Shown piece by piece: positions 10,989 through 22,497 of a stretch of DNA of 64,000 nucleotides. Positions within the stretch are counted from its first letter, which is position 1. Each line of letters opens with the position of its first letter. This stretch comes from Varroa destructor (Eukaryota > Arthropoda > Arachnida > Mesostigmata > Varroidae). Location of the stretch: assembly GCF_002443255.2 (NCBI RefSeq), contig NW_019211457.1, positions 32,355,309 through 32,419,308 on the forward strand, written 5' to 3'. The notes beneath the pieces are model-generated. The model did not search any database and was not told the DNA's origin. It saw only the letters and a program-made list of their open reading frames with translations. Made by a program: the position numbers and the translations under genes.

Positions 10989-13500
10989 CAATTGCAGGAC
11001 GTCATAATAGCATCGGATGCAATGGTACCATAGCAGATAACATTGAACAAATAACGAACTCGAAAAGCAACGGCAGAAGTCGCAGGCAGCAACAAAAACT
11101 TATTAACTAGGTCTAAATAATGTTGGCCTCTATCATGGGGACCGTATCTGATGAAAATGCACTGTCTCTGAGCATGTGTGCAAATGTTTGTATGTATAAT
11201 GTTTCAAAAAAAAGTAGATGGAGGACCTTGCGGTCGACGCGTAACAAACGTTCCCATTAGATATGATACCAAGTGCGTTAGGCCATGCAAAACGTCGAAC
11301 GTGCTCTGCACGCATCTACCGACCGCAAAGAAACCTATCTACTATGAGGCTTGTCGCCAAAACCAATGCATGGACACGATACAACAAAAATTAATACGGT
11401 ATTTAGAACTTTAATGTAATAATCGTGTGAAAGTGGTTGGTACACCGCTCAGAGTGATAAGATCGTTTATACCCTTTCAGCACGACGATTTCAGGCGATA
11501 TATAAGTCTGAGATACAATAGTCTAGTAAAACAAAAGAAGGACAAACGGTACCTTATAAGCGATTCTGCGAACTACACAATTATACGACAAATATATACC
11601 TAATATAAAGAAAATATACCTGATTGTTATTGCCTTGATTAGTGTGAGCGGTAGATGCACGCTTGTCCTAGAAGGGCCTTCAATTGTCGCGATCTATCTA
11701 TAATTATTAAGCGATTACCCATGAGGCTGTTGCAGCGTCTACGCGATCCGTATCATCACTTGGAGTGTACAAAATTTTTTAACAGGCATCTTCACCGTAA
11801 TAAAGATAATTCTGATAAGGCAAACAAGAATTTAATAAGCAGACATTTATACACGATCCCTTTCAAGTGTGACTGTGGACGGCACTTAAAGGGTATTCAA
11901 GCTGAGAAAATCAGCATTCTGGCTTGCCCCTTTGCTAGATATGATAATACTACAGCTTTAGTTCTTTTTTTTTTTTTTTTGCTTCAACTAGGTTAGTGAT
12001 GAAATATTTAAATTGAGTAAATATATTCGAGGCTTATCTTCAAAACAGTTAGGACGCATTGTTCTATATGCATTTATATTCATAGTACCTTGCCAGTCTT
12101 ACCACGATTACGTAGATATACAAAATTCATTTAATACCCACGATCGTGCTATTTTTGTCATCCTGCTTTTCGTACAAAGCTTTCGTGACATTCAAAAATA
12201 GTTCAATCTTAATAAATATGTCCTTTTATAGAAATTTGAAAAAAAATTTGTAAAAATACGTTTATATACGTCGAACGGTTTTGTTCTTTGTTCTGTCAAC
12301 TAACAGTTGTTTAATCTGATTCGTTTATACGCTATTCTTATAATGTTTGTCTATTATAATTCTTTTCACTTCTTCAATAGTATGGTGTGGTTTCGCCTAC
12401 TAATTCGTTATCGTTTGTTTATCGCGCCATTATCTATCTATGTCTATAGTCAATGCCTTATCGCGTCTGTCAGCTCCGGTGTAGTATTTGTGCCTATACT
12501 ATGGTGCGATAACTTTACTAAGAACATCAATATATATATATATATATTTTTTTTTAACTTTACTTCACTTGTATAGTTCCTATACAACACGATACGATGT
12601 CTCTCCGCGTGTTTTGCTTTTATAGGACATGCTATTCTATTGCTTCCTCTATTCCATAGGACTAACGTCATATGAAATTATGCAGAAAGCTAGTCACGTC
12701 TATTGTTGCCTGTTATTTGTTAAATAACAGTAATAACAGGCGAATCTCCATCCATGATATAATAGAAAGCGAATAGTTTCTGTAATGATCATTCAACTAT
12801 CATTATAAAGTTGTCGTATATGCTAGAGTTTGTTGTTATGAAGCGTTTCAATAAATGCCGTGACGCGCACGTCGCAATAGTGACTGTTCGTCATATAGTC
12901 GAAGGCGTTGTCTGTACGAAAGAGTTTACGTCCTAAATACGCTACGGCTCTTACGGAAGTAACTTACTGAACTTTCGATATAACATGTGTATGCCCAATG
13001 GCCTTTTCCCTGACAACAAAAAAAAATTAGTGGCTGTCGATAAAGACTTCGTACGACTACTGTGCTGTTCTTAAGGGCAAATTTTGTGTGTTTTATCTAT
13101 TGTTTCTAACAAGTTTATCGAGTGAATTGTGTGGATTCAATTATTAAGCCCTTTTCGTGTAAAGGTCGCGTGACGACTGTGGAATTGATACTGTTTCGAA
13201 ATAAGGTATTATCCTCAATCCTTTCTACTATAATTTCTAGATACTATAGAATTTTTTTGAAGGTTTTGAGAAGGATGTACCGTCTGTTTGTATGCCAAGC
13301 TATCTTTCACATCTTAGCACCTGGCTTAACTTCAGGTTTCTCTATAGTTTTTCCTTATTCTTTTGCAGAACAACGTGTCCAATTTTGTCAAATGCGAATT
13401 CGTTTGTAGGAGCACACCGACCTCTATTTTCGGTTGACAGCGATCTCAGCAGGCCTTATTAACCTACAAGCGTCGTCTTTAACCGGCCGACTTAATTTGT
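10985..13500. other. Intergenic or 3'-UTR sequence after unc79
   Basis: AT-rich sequence with a T tract at about 11965-11980, a short TA run at about 12530-12547, and AATAAA hexamers at 12211 and 12850. Short open frames here look random. I see no gene. Confidence 0.5.
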
Positions 13501-13503
13501 CCT

Positions 13504-13743
13504 TTATCTAACTGATGGGGTGGGTGATAGCATTACATGCTGGATAGATGTTCGATAAAGGTTTATTCGACGAAGATTCCTGGGCAAGTCGGCGATAGAC
13601 TTTTCTGGACCTTTATATTGTAGCGGTTCATTAGCCCCGGCTGATGCCTGGTCTTCATCTAGTTCAAGTGTCATGGACAAATGAGGGTAGGACTCATTTA
13701 TAGCGACATAGTTTTCAGGGTACTTAATATTATCGTATTTCAA
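13504..13743 (-). CDS. Unrecognised open frame, possible 3' terminal exon
   Basis: The frame ends at TAA (13504-13506) and contains AINESYPHLSMTLELDEDQA, IADLPRNLRRINLYRTS and the terminus VMLSPTPSVR. The acidic/polar composition looks more like protein than the surrounding AT-rich noise. An AG acceptor (AATATTAAG) lies near its 5' end. It faces the same way as the frame at 13958-14257, but the obvious splice join is out of phase. I do not recognise it; it could be a gene fragment or chance. Confidence 0.25.
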   Translation of the reverse strand: MKYDNIKYPENYVAINESYPHLSMTLELDEDQASAGANEPLQYKGPEKSIADLPRNLRRINLYRTSIQHVMLSPTPSVR

Positions 13744-13957
13744 AAAAAATGTGTGTATAACGCGCGTCAGCAGCGGGTGGGTTCCACGGCGTGCGAAAAA
13801 TTACCCCACATACCACACTTAATGCGATTTGAAACTCTATGTAAATCAAAACGACTGTTTTATTTACGTTTATCGACAATTTTAATTCTGCAGATTATCT
13901 GCTCATTAAAATGGCCCATATTCACAATGATTTTGGTTAATTTTTTTTCTTTCTTAC

Positions 13958-14257
13958 TAGCAAGTGTTGGCCACATGCTCAACATGGGACCTTCACTAAA
14001 ACCCGACATAAGAGACACATCTTCGACAGATGTAATTCTCAGTTGATCAGGATCATTTTCGATCGCGTTCATTACTGTAACCGAGTTGGTCAATACAACA
14101 TTCTTCGCGCGCAAACCACTTTGATCAAATGCTGCTCGCCCCTTCCGCTGTCTATCAATCTTTGACTCGGAGCAACGATAGTGGGTATCGTTTGCTCGCA
14201 TGATGTTCCCGAGATGAAGTTTCGACGTGAAATCATCGTATTTCATAGCCACATTTT
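13958..14257 (-). CDS. Unrecognised open frame with a good donor, possible internal exon
   Basis: On the minus strand the frame follows an AG acceptor (TCCTTCTAAG) and ends at a GTAAGA donor (intron begins at 13957). It encodes about 100 hydrophilic residues, including HLGNIMRANDTHYRCSESK, AAFDQSGLRAKNVVLTNSV and RITSVEDVSLMSGFSEGP. No family is recognised. It could be an exon of an undetected gene or a decayed transposon. Confidence 0.25.
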
Positions 14258-17200
14258 CTTAGAAGGACTTGTAACCTGTTTATGACCAAGTATTACGTCA
14301 GTACCACCGGAATCAATAGTAGGAATATAGCAGGAAAAAAGGGTATGGGTCCAAATACAATTAATGTGGCATCTAATCTTTATCACACATGTGTACATAA
14401 AAGCAAGTGCGATTTGACGGAAAAAACGTTACGCTGATGACCGTCATTTTTTGGGTAATAGTATTACTGGTTTGGTCGCCTTGCACCGATTCCACCGTAA
14501 TGTTCGCTGCGGACATTCAATTATTGAATTGACCCCTTATGATTCCTATATAGAAACTATTTTGAACACCGCTGCAGGCGGAGTAACCTCAACCCCCTAG
14601 TACAGCGTGTTACTAGTATTAATACTGTGTAACTATAGACGTAATTATTTGTTCATGTATTTGAGAAGAGAAGAAAAAATATAACCGCACTGCAAACTTG
14701 TATCGTAGAATGTAATGTAGATAGTAAAGCTGAGGAGCCCTTATTATCACATCATACTTCGACAATGACACAGCAACGACATCAATGAAAAAAAAATGCA
14801 CGTTGAGAACTTTTAGGTAAGCAAATTCAAGCACAGTCTGTAAATTCAGGGAAATTTTGCGGTTGTCAAACGTAGATGTCCCTCCGTTGTGTACGTAAGT
14901 TTCCTCTCCAGATATCGTCCAAATATGTTAATTTCGCAGTTAAAATCAAAAATGCTTTAGGTTCGAACTGTTAACATTTATAAAAATGTGTCAGCCTTCG
15001 AAATCATAAATAATGACATTTTATACAATAATATTTCATAAACTGAAAACCTTATATATACATATATAAAAGATACAATAATTTAGCATGGGATAGATAA
15101 CTAGAAGACGTTAGATAACAAGTAGAGTCACATCACAAGTAGAGCGACACCAACAAAGGAATATATACATCTATGGAATGACTAACAGATTATAAATACT
15201 CTTTTTTTTTAACTAGTTCAAATTCAACAGTAAATCATTGCTAAAGGACTGATTCTGTCTAAGATGTCAGCAGACGTTTACAAAAACGCTTTACTTGTTC
15301 GAATTTTTCGAAGTTGTGCGTTCCTTCACAGCCAACGCATTCAAACTAAGCAGTACTGACACAAAAATCGGCCACAACTCTAACAAACAAAACGTATATG
15401 CCAGAGAGAGGGCAGTTGTCCGAGTTAATTTTCACCTTTTACCGTTAAATTGGCTATACATCGAGTGTCCCTGTAAACTAATCGGTCGAATTAAGCGGGG
15501 AGTATTTCACTTCGTGTTTTACCGGAAAGCTATTTTGGAAGACTGAAGTTTCTGATTAGATTAACCTAATTCCAAATAGGTCCTAAAAGCACTTTTTCTT
15601 CTCAGAATTTAAGTTGGCCGCTTATTCAGCTTGTGCAACTATCACGACGCATCGTAATATTTGGAAAATTATGAAGAATCTTCATTTAAAAGGCTGCCAG
15701 CATCTCTCATTATTGTTGAGACTACTTACTCTGTTCGTATGCTCAGCTGTCAGGAAAGTCCCTTAATTCGACTGCTGTTTGTCGTGATTAGCCGAAAACT
15801 TTCATCTTTAAAAGTTGCTATACCAACTTTTCGTTGATTGCTTTCAAACAATCCAGATTTTATCGGCTACTGTAAAATACAATTCGTTCAATTCATGCAA
15901 GCTGGCTAATACCGGAGACACTACTAATAGTACCAACGAATACCAGCAATAGTACCCAATGAATTGAGAAGGATATGATTAAAACGTATCGTTCGATACG
16001 TTCTACTGGAACATTCTCTGATCTGAATATTTCATGGTCGACTGATGGCGCGAAAAGGTTTTATCTGCGCGGCACAGCAACCCGTATGTAAACCCCATGA
16101 AATGTCTGTGGTGATTATGATTTTGTTTCTGGAAATAGGTTTCGCTGAGCTGGGTGTTCTCGTACCACAATAAAAATACTCGTTAATATTACGAGTTACA
16201 TGTTGCAAAATATAAATGAATTTCTAATCGCATTGGCAAATCGGTGAGTATCAAAATTTGTTTTAGTTAGCGAACTTGTGTGTACCGTGCGGGGAGATTT
16301 TTTAAGGGAATTTTATTTAAGAGAATAAGATTTAAGGGAAGCTGCTTTAGCAAGTACCCGATAATTACCGTTTTGCTACGGCTCAAACTTTTGCCAAGTT
16401 GAATTTGTTTTTTGGTGGTCACTTCTCCGTGTTGGTAAGGGAAAGATGAGTCCAATCTCAAAATGTACAATTTGTAGAGCGTTCAAAATCAACAGACAGT
16501 TGAATGTTAAGTTTACATGATATAATATGCTGAAGTAAAGGTTTTTTTGAAATGCTACCATTGTTGCGTTTACACAAAGGTTTTGCGCAAAAAGGCTAAT
16601 AGGATTTATACTAATCCTCCAAGATATTTTAAAATATACATGTATTGTTGTTATTACTATACGATTTAGAAGATAGTTAACTTTGATCGATCGTATTAGG
16701 ACAGATTTTTCACTTGTACAAAATGCATCAGATTAAGCGGGTCGTCAAACAATCGGCTCGCTTGTTGCAGTCGCCTTATTTTTAATGTCGGTATCAAGCA
16801 TGCGTTAGTACTGTCCCTAACCAAGCGGTTTAATTCACGAACTCGAGTTTTTTACTCACGAATTCTACGAAGATAGAAAATATTCTATCAAAAAGATGTC
16901 ACATTAGCGCCTTTCCTAACCGAAGCTTACTCCCGCATTTCGCTGGACGTGTTGGCCGTCGAGTTGCCTTAAATGCATTAGAAATCCTTACCTAGGAGCG
17001 GAATGTTTGTTAGTGACGACCTTTCGAACGAATTAAATAAATAATAGGAGTTTCTGCTACATTGAAACGATATTGTTTTTTTTTTTGGCCACAATTTTAT
17101 TACAAAAGTGACTGTCCATATCAGCCAATGCGCCCTTCAATGATTTCCCATTTAAATGCTGTAGCCAGTTTTGTTGTTTCTATTCAGTCGATCTTTGATT

Positions 17201-18570
17201 GTTCTGTTTTACCACACTAGAGGCCATCAGGGCGAACAGGTTCTGCGAAGAACTCACTAGACCTTTAGGAATGATTATGCCTTATTTTTATAGCGCTAAA
17301 ACCGAGGCCATACAGCCTGCCAAACCATTTCTATATTAAGTAGAAAACGACAGCCATATGGGCTAAACAGGTATGCATCTGTTTTACGTATTTTTCCCAA
17401 ATTTATAATGAAATATCAACTTGGAGTAAAGTACTGATTTTTCAAATAGTCAAGCTTTGTTGCTCGTTTGCAAAAAAAAGAATCATCCATATTGTACGAA
17501 ACTCTGCACCTGTAATAGGTAAAAATCATTTAACTTTCCCAATTTTAAACAACTCTGTAAACAATAACTCTATAATAAACAAACTCTATAATAGAAAATG
17601 CGATACGCTTGATAGCTAAATAACTTTTTTACTTGATTATTCAGATTATTTTCACCAGGTGGTGCTCGTTTGCAGACGAACTCGGAAATTTATTTTCGTG
17701 AGCAAGATCGCAACAGGAGTCGGTATTTAGTATAATAATTCGTCTACACGCTTTTCACTACGAAACACACGTTGAATGGATCGGGGTAGAAAAATCGCGC
17801 TAAATCTTCGTTTGACTGTTTACGTGAAATTGAAGTATAATATTCAACCCCTTGTGGCAAGCGTGCATTATCTTACTAGTACCGCGAAGGTCAACACTTA
17901 ATTCTGAGCCACTAGCAATTAGCATATCCACTGATTTTCCGTGGAATGACGCTTGTATACGCGTTGCTACACAACATTAATATTTCCTACTATTATATTG
18001 CACTAATAGATTTATCTGCAACTTCCTCCAGCATAACTACGAAGAACTTCGGTATCTCACCAGCCAACGAAAATAGCTTTACTAGAACAACGTCGTTGGT
18101 TTAAATTCAATTAACTGATGTCAACTGACAGCACTTGCTATTGAAAAAAATGTCCAAATACGAAATTTCTATCTAATGCATAGTAAAGCTCAACGACTAT
18201 CTATGAACGTGTGGGCCTATTGTGCTGTAACATCGTTTACCTTCGTGAAAAGAAACCCAAACCTAGTCAGTTTATTGCGGAAAACCTGCATATTATCGAA
18301 CGCGATTATAACCAGCGGATGTTTCAGGTTTAATAGATCTCACGTCTTTTTATGTGTCATCCCTTGGCCATAGGTTATTTAGTCAGTACCTAAAACGTCG
18401 ATCAGGATACGTTTTATTGCACGAAATCAATATAAATACAAGTCTATCTCTGGCTGGGTAGCGCACGCATCGTTCTCTAAACTAGAATCGAACCGTTTTG
18501 ACTTCCCATAATTTGCGTTCACCGCTACACTTGCAACTATATTTATGAAAAAGATATTGCGTTCGTATAT
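14258..18570. other. Gene-poor AT-rich stretch
   Basis: Only short random-looking open frames and homopolymer runs. No recognisable gene, RNA or ordered repeat. Confidence 0.5.

Positions 18571-18572
<2 letters not shown>

Positions 18573-18604
<32 letters not shown>
18573..18604. repeat. (TA)n microsatellite
   Basis: About 16 uninterrupted TA units. Confidence 0.95.
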
Positions 18605-18608
<4 letters not shown>

Positions 18609-18679
18609 TAAGATGTTACAAACGAATCCAGCAAACTTTTTAACCATGCACCGCTAGCAAACGATATTCAATCTACTAA

Positions 18680-19680
18680 AGGAGGAATGGGTTCATCTTT
18701 CATGCACGAAAATCAACGCTCAATGGTTAAGTCTTTATTCCTTGAAGACCACAGTACTGCGGAATTCATTGAAGCTTGGTGAGGACAAGGCAAGGAGCCT
18801 TTAAGTAAAAACATATTACATTAATGCAAGCGTTTCAAGAGAAGTGTTGAAGGCCAGCTAAGAGATGACCAGGTGTCTGGGCAGGGCTTTTCATAAAAGC
18901 AGAGATTGGAGTCTAAGGGCTGTGTCGGAAAAAATAGATGTTCTACACATGTAACGTATTACAGCATTATAACCCAACGAAATTCAGAATATGCGGAAAC
19001 TAAGTAAAAGTGCTTTTCTCGTGAGTTTACTTCAAAGCAGCTGCGAATGCGTCGGGGCATATCCTCCGTGCAACTTATGGCAGTTTTAACCCAAATAAAC
19101 CCAATTTGGAGCATATAGTCACCATAGAGGTAGCGAAGTTCAATTTCTACTGCCAGTCGGAAAGGGACCAGACCAAAAAATAACAACGCCTTGTAAAGAA
19201 ATTGAAGTAAGATCATAGCAGTTAACTTGCAATGGCAGTTAGAGGCATCCGCTGCTATGAGTTATTTACCGAAAACAAAACAATGAATACAGCCCGTTAT
19301 CTGCAGTTTGCAAGAAATTTATGGATTGTTGACATGGAAATCGAAAGCACGCAGTTTGGTGGTTTGATGACAACGTCAAACCCCCACCACAATGCCCCAG
19401 CTACTTCCTGGATTGAGCAGAGGAATATCCAAATTTGGCTTCCACCCGCGTATTCTCCCGCTAACCCCCGTGCTATTGTGGGGTCCTAAAATTCATGCCT
19501 TAAAACAGGCAACTGGCCGACAAGCATATCCAAACTGTCAATTTACTTCGGAAAGCCAACAGTAAACTACATATTGGAACTCGAACGGTAGGTGTATGAC
19601 CGTTTAGAAGCCGCCAAAGCGCTTCGACAAGCATGTAAAAAGGGAAGCACATTTATTACAGATTAAAAAATAATTTTAGC
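18680..19680 (+). mobile_element. Decayed Tc1/mariner-superfamily transposase relic
   Basis: Fragments in shifting plus-strand frames follow a transposase in order. The N-terminal helix-turn-helix part has HENQRSMVKSLFLEDHSTAE (from 18702), then KRFKRSVEGQLRDDQVSGQG (from 18828), resembling the mariner KRF..G...DD..SGRP block, then RDWSLRAVSEKID. The catalytic end has NPHHNAPATSWIEQRN and WLPPAYSPANP (to about 19467), a corrupted DNAP.H and PPYSPDLNP motif. Past a stop it continues with ADKHIQTVNLLRKANSK. Several stops and frameshifts and loss of the second catalytic Asp show it is dead. No terminal inverted repeats were found by eye, so the limits are approximate. Confidence 0.75.
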
Positions 19681-20081
19681 TCAACTAATTTAAACGTTAT
19701 TCAATTTTAGATTCGCTTTTAAGGGCCTAATACATATCAATGAGCGCAAGGCAAAGTTTTCGGATAAATCTAGTATTCTTTACAAACATTAATTTGAATG
19801 GAGCTTTTTTATTCAGGACATTTAAAAACAACTGGCAATGCAGAGGAAGATTTTTAGGAGTAAATCTTTAGGGCAAGGTGTGAAGATTAATGTATACAAG
19901 AGTGGACTTTGGGTAAATTCACTTCATACTCATCACACATTACCGCGTGCTAAACCTGATTTCGAAACAGTTGCAGACCACTGGGTCACAGAATCACCTT
20001 GAATTTAGGAAAATGAAAAGGAAGGGACAACCTGACAAAGAGGATATTGTCTTTCTCAAAATATTTTTCTACGACTTACAA
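19681..20081. other. Short gene-free stretch
   Basis: AT-rich sequence downstream of the transposon relic. Nothing recognisable. Confidence 0.4.
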
Positions 20082-20588
20082 CTAATCGGCAGCAATTAAT
20101 AATACACAATACTTCGATAGCCGAAAGGACCTAGTCTTTGATCTGGATTTGGCAGCTTTTTCCCTGTAGACTTGCCTTCGTAATACTTGCGACTGCCCTT
20201 TTGTACCCATTTCATACTCGCATACCCAGATTTGGTGGTCCATAAGTGCGTTGTCGAATATATCCAGCTCACCTTTTATTGTACCAAGGTGCTCCTGATA
20301 CGATTCTTGACGAATCTGCATACGAATTTCCTTCAATAAAGCGACCCATCTCTCCTTCGCATATTTTAAAATGGTCGGATACGACTTATATGAACTTAAC
20401 CCTTCTGCGCTATATCTGAGGGCGATTGGGTAACCCTCCACTAAATATTTTTTTCTTCCACAATTTTTTTCATACACATGACGAAAAGTTGCACCGAACA
20501 AGTTTGTTGCGAAGTCCTTGAAACCACTTGTGCGCTTCGCAGTGGTCCAACCTAAACCCTCAAGGCCTCTTGTAGAATAAGCACCATT
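20082..20588 (-). CDS. Unrecognised helical open frame (about 168 codons)
   Basis: Uninterrupted minus-strand frame from just after an in-frame TAA (near 20589) to TAG at 20082-20084. It has no ATG at its 5' end, so it is either an exon (a possible acceptor TATTCTACAAG lies inside its start) or a 5'-truncated copy. Composition is strongly protein-like: GWTTAKRTSGFKDFATNLFG, VYEKNCGRKKYLVEGYPIAL, YPTILKYAKERWVALLKEI, QESYQEHLGTIKGELDIFDN, VLRRQVYREKAAKSRSKTR, then LSKYCVLLIAAD. Predicted mainly alpha-helical and basic, with no membrane segment. I do not recognise the family; a BAR-like helical domain or a retroposed gene copy are possibilities only. Confidence 0.45.
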   Translation of the reverse strand, partial: NGAYSTRGLEGLGWTTAKRTSGFKDFATNLFGATFRHVYEKNCGRKKYLVEGYPIALRYSAEGLSSYKSYPTILKYAKERWVALLKEIRMQIRQESYQEHLGTIKGELDIFDNALMDHQIWVCEYEMGTKGQSQVLRRQVYREKAAKSRSKTRSFRLSKYCVLLIAAD

Positions 20589-21616
20589 TTAAAGTACCTA
20601 ATATTGTTTTACCAGCAAAAATGACATGCGTTCTTTTGTATTTGCTCTCTCTTTTTCAAAGACTTCTAAAAGAAACGTCAAGCCTCTTTGAGAACGTTCA
20701 TCAAGCTTAGACGCTGTGAAACGTAGTTGTGAGTAGCAAGAGAGAGAAACCTCAAGCCTGGTCACAGGGGCTTAACGCTGGGTCTTCTATCGACACTTTT
20801 TAATCCAGTAATATTTCTCATAGTCATATGCATTGGTATGGCGGAAAGTCGTTTGCTTTATTCGCTTTATTAGTCGTTTGCAACATTACAACAAGTAAAA
20901 GAGCCAGTCCTTGCAGTCATCTAAATGATGCTGTGTAATCCTACTGTAGTTGTCCCATATTTATTTGATAACAAAACTTTTGGAGAATGGTTTCGCAAAT
21001 TTGGTGACCTCTTCAATAATTTCTAGGGACTTTGTCAACTAACAGACCAAGAAGTTAGGCTAGAAAGCTAGATCTATATGACCTTTTTAACAACAGCTAT
21101 GTGTATATTGGATGCTTTTCGATGGAAAAGAATCAAAACAAGACTGCAATAATTTACTGTATATATAAAACAATTTACAGTCTCCAAAGGCCGCAGACAG
21201 ATATCTATTGAAAAACACATGTGCGACCCCGACGACTTACAAGTAATAAATAATTCACGATAAGCCAATATACAAAAGTACGTTACGCGTCTGTTTGCTA
21301 CACTAATCCAATTACAGTTGTAGAAAATCTCGTACATTTAGCCCCTCCCAAAGAAAGATGACTCACGCAGCGTCTTCGCGCAAAAGTATGAGAACAACTT
21401 TGTGTTTTCAGTTATCGATTAGTCGATCATGCTGATTCCTGATAAACTTGTGCTGTAACAGTAGGCTAATATACTCAGTAAAGAACACGTTGCTGTTGCC
21501 TTTCCCGACGATTTAGGGTCTTCCTAGACCTTAAGCACATCGGGGACTTCACGGTGAAGACCGTAAACTGTTTGTTTACTGTTGTAGCTGTTCTTTCAAT
21601 GCAGATCGCCTCGTTG
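20589..21616. other. Gene-free stretch between the unknown frame and the proton channel
   Basis: No supported gene. This may include the 3' UTR of the minus-strand proton-channel gene. Confidence 0.4.
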
Positions 21617-22192
21617 TCATTCACTTAACATTGCTTCCTCTTCGGATAATGGTTCGACCTGGCTCAGAATGCGAGATATCGCTAGGAGACGTACCGCGAT
21701 CAGCAGATTCGATTCGACAGAAATGACAAGATTTGAACGAGAAAGGCTGACGTCGATTACCAAAGTGATTACAACGACGAGTGCGTCGAAAATTTCGAAT
21801 TTATTCCAGAACATACCGAAACAACCGAAAGCGTAGACCTTGGCAAAAACTTCAACGCCGAACAAACTGAGTATCCATAGCGAGACACCATGGAGAACGT
21901 TTACGAAACTATTACGTTCGGCAACCTCTCCATTACTTTTCGCCCTGTGAATAAGCACCAATATTATGAACAGCTCCGTAGTAACGATAAATACATCGAC
22001 AAGTATTAAAACCATGACGACTTCGTTAAATCTGCGTGAGTGTAGTATATTTCTTAATTTCTTCCGAAACGATTCGTAAGTCACGGTTTCGTGGAATCGA
22101 AGGTCGCGTCCGGCCTTCGTCCATGTCGACGTTGTCTCAGCATCTGCAACCGATAATAATGAAGATTCGACGTCACCTGCTTGTGATGACAT
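21617..22192 (-). CDS. Hv1: Voltage-gated proton channel, Hv1 family, with atypical S4
   Basis: A 191-residue single-exon frame forming a stand-alone voltage-sensor domain. Hv1 channels pass protons outward through the sensor itself and serve pH homeostasis and oxidase charge compensation. Seen: an amphipathic lead-in (SFRKKLRNILHSRRF); S1 residues 58-81 with Asp66 (human selectivity D112) and Glu73 (E119); His101 (zinc-site H140); S2 with Phe111 and Glu114 (F150, E153) and Lys118; S3 with Asp136 and Asp147 (D174, D185); S4 RLLAISRILS with Arg168 and Arg174 (R205, R211). The usual second arginine R208 is Ala171, the Trp is Leu170 and N214 is Ser177. A start ATG with an in-frame TGA 12 codons upstream fixes the N-terminus unless splicing intervenes. 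Only about 15 residues follow S4, so the family's C-terminal coiled coil is absent or in an unseen exon (a CAG/GTCGAA donor-like site lies at its end). Confidence 0.88.
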   Translation of the reverse strand: MSSQAGDVESSLLSVADAETTSTWTKAGRDLRFHETVTYESFRKKLRNILHSRRFNEVVMVLILVDVFIVTTELFIILVLIHRAKSNGEVAERNSFVNVLHGVSLWILSLFGVEVFAKVYAFGCFGMFWNKFEIFDALVVVITLVIDVSLSRSNLVISVESNLLIAVRLLAISRILSQVEPLSEEEAMLSE

Positions 22193-22204
22193 TGATCTCT
22201 CCTT

Positions 22205-22250
22205 GAAAACAAGCCTTCTGTCGCGCGTTCACCTAAAAGACCTAAAAGGA
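22205..22250 (-). promoter_or_regulatory. Splice-acceptor-like sites upstream of the Hv1 start
   Basis: On the minus strand a pyrimidine-rich GCTATCCTTTTAG and a second TCTTTTAG precede the ATG by about 35-50 bases. They may join a non-coding 5' exon to the coding exon. No upstream exon was identified. Confidence 0.35.
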
Positions 22251-22497
22251 TAGCAGCATCAACCTGCTGTATACCGCCTTCTCTACGATCTGCGCTTCAA
22301 TCGTCATACGCTTAGCTCGCTATTGTAGTCTGTCTGTTCGTAAACTCCTCCAAATGTAATTATTACCTCAAACGGTTAACGCGATTAGCACAGAAAAGCT
22401 TTACGAAAAGCTTTTCTACAATGCTTATTAGTTCATCTCATATTGACGGCAGTGAAATGACTGTCGGTCTAGCCAGTCCCGTTTACATCGGCCAGTA

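Noticed and set aside
18959..19216. Minus-strand 85-codon frame
   Set aside because: Antisense of the transposase relic.
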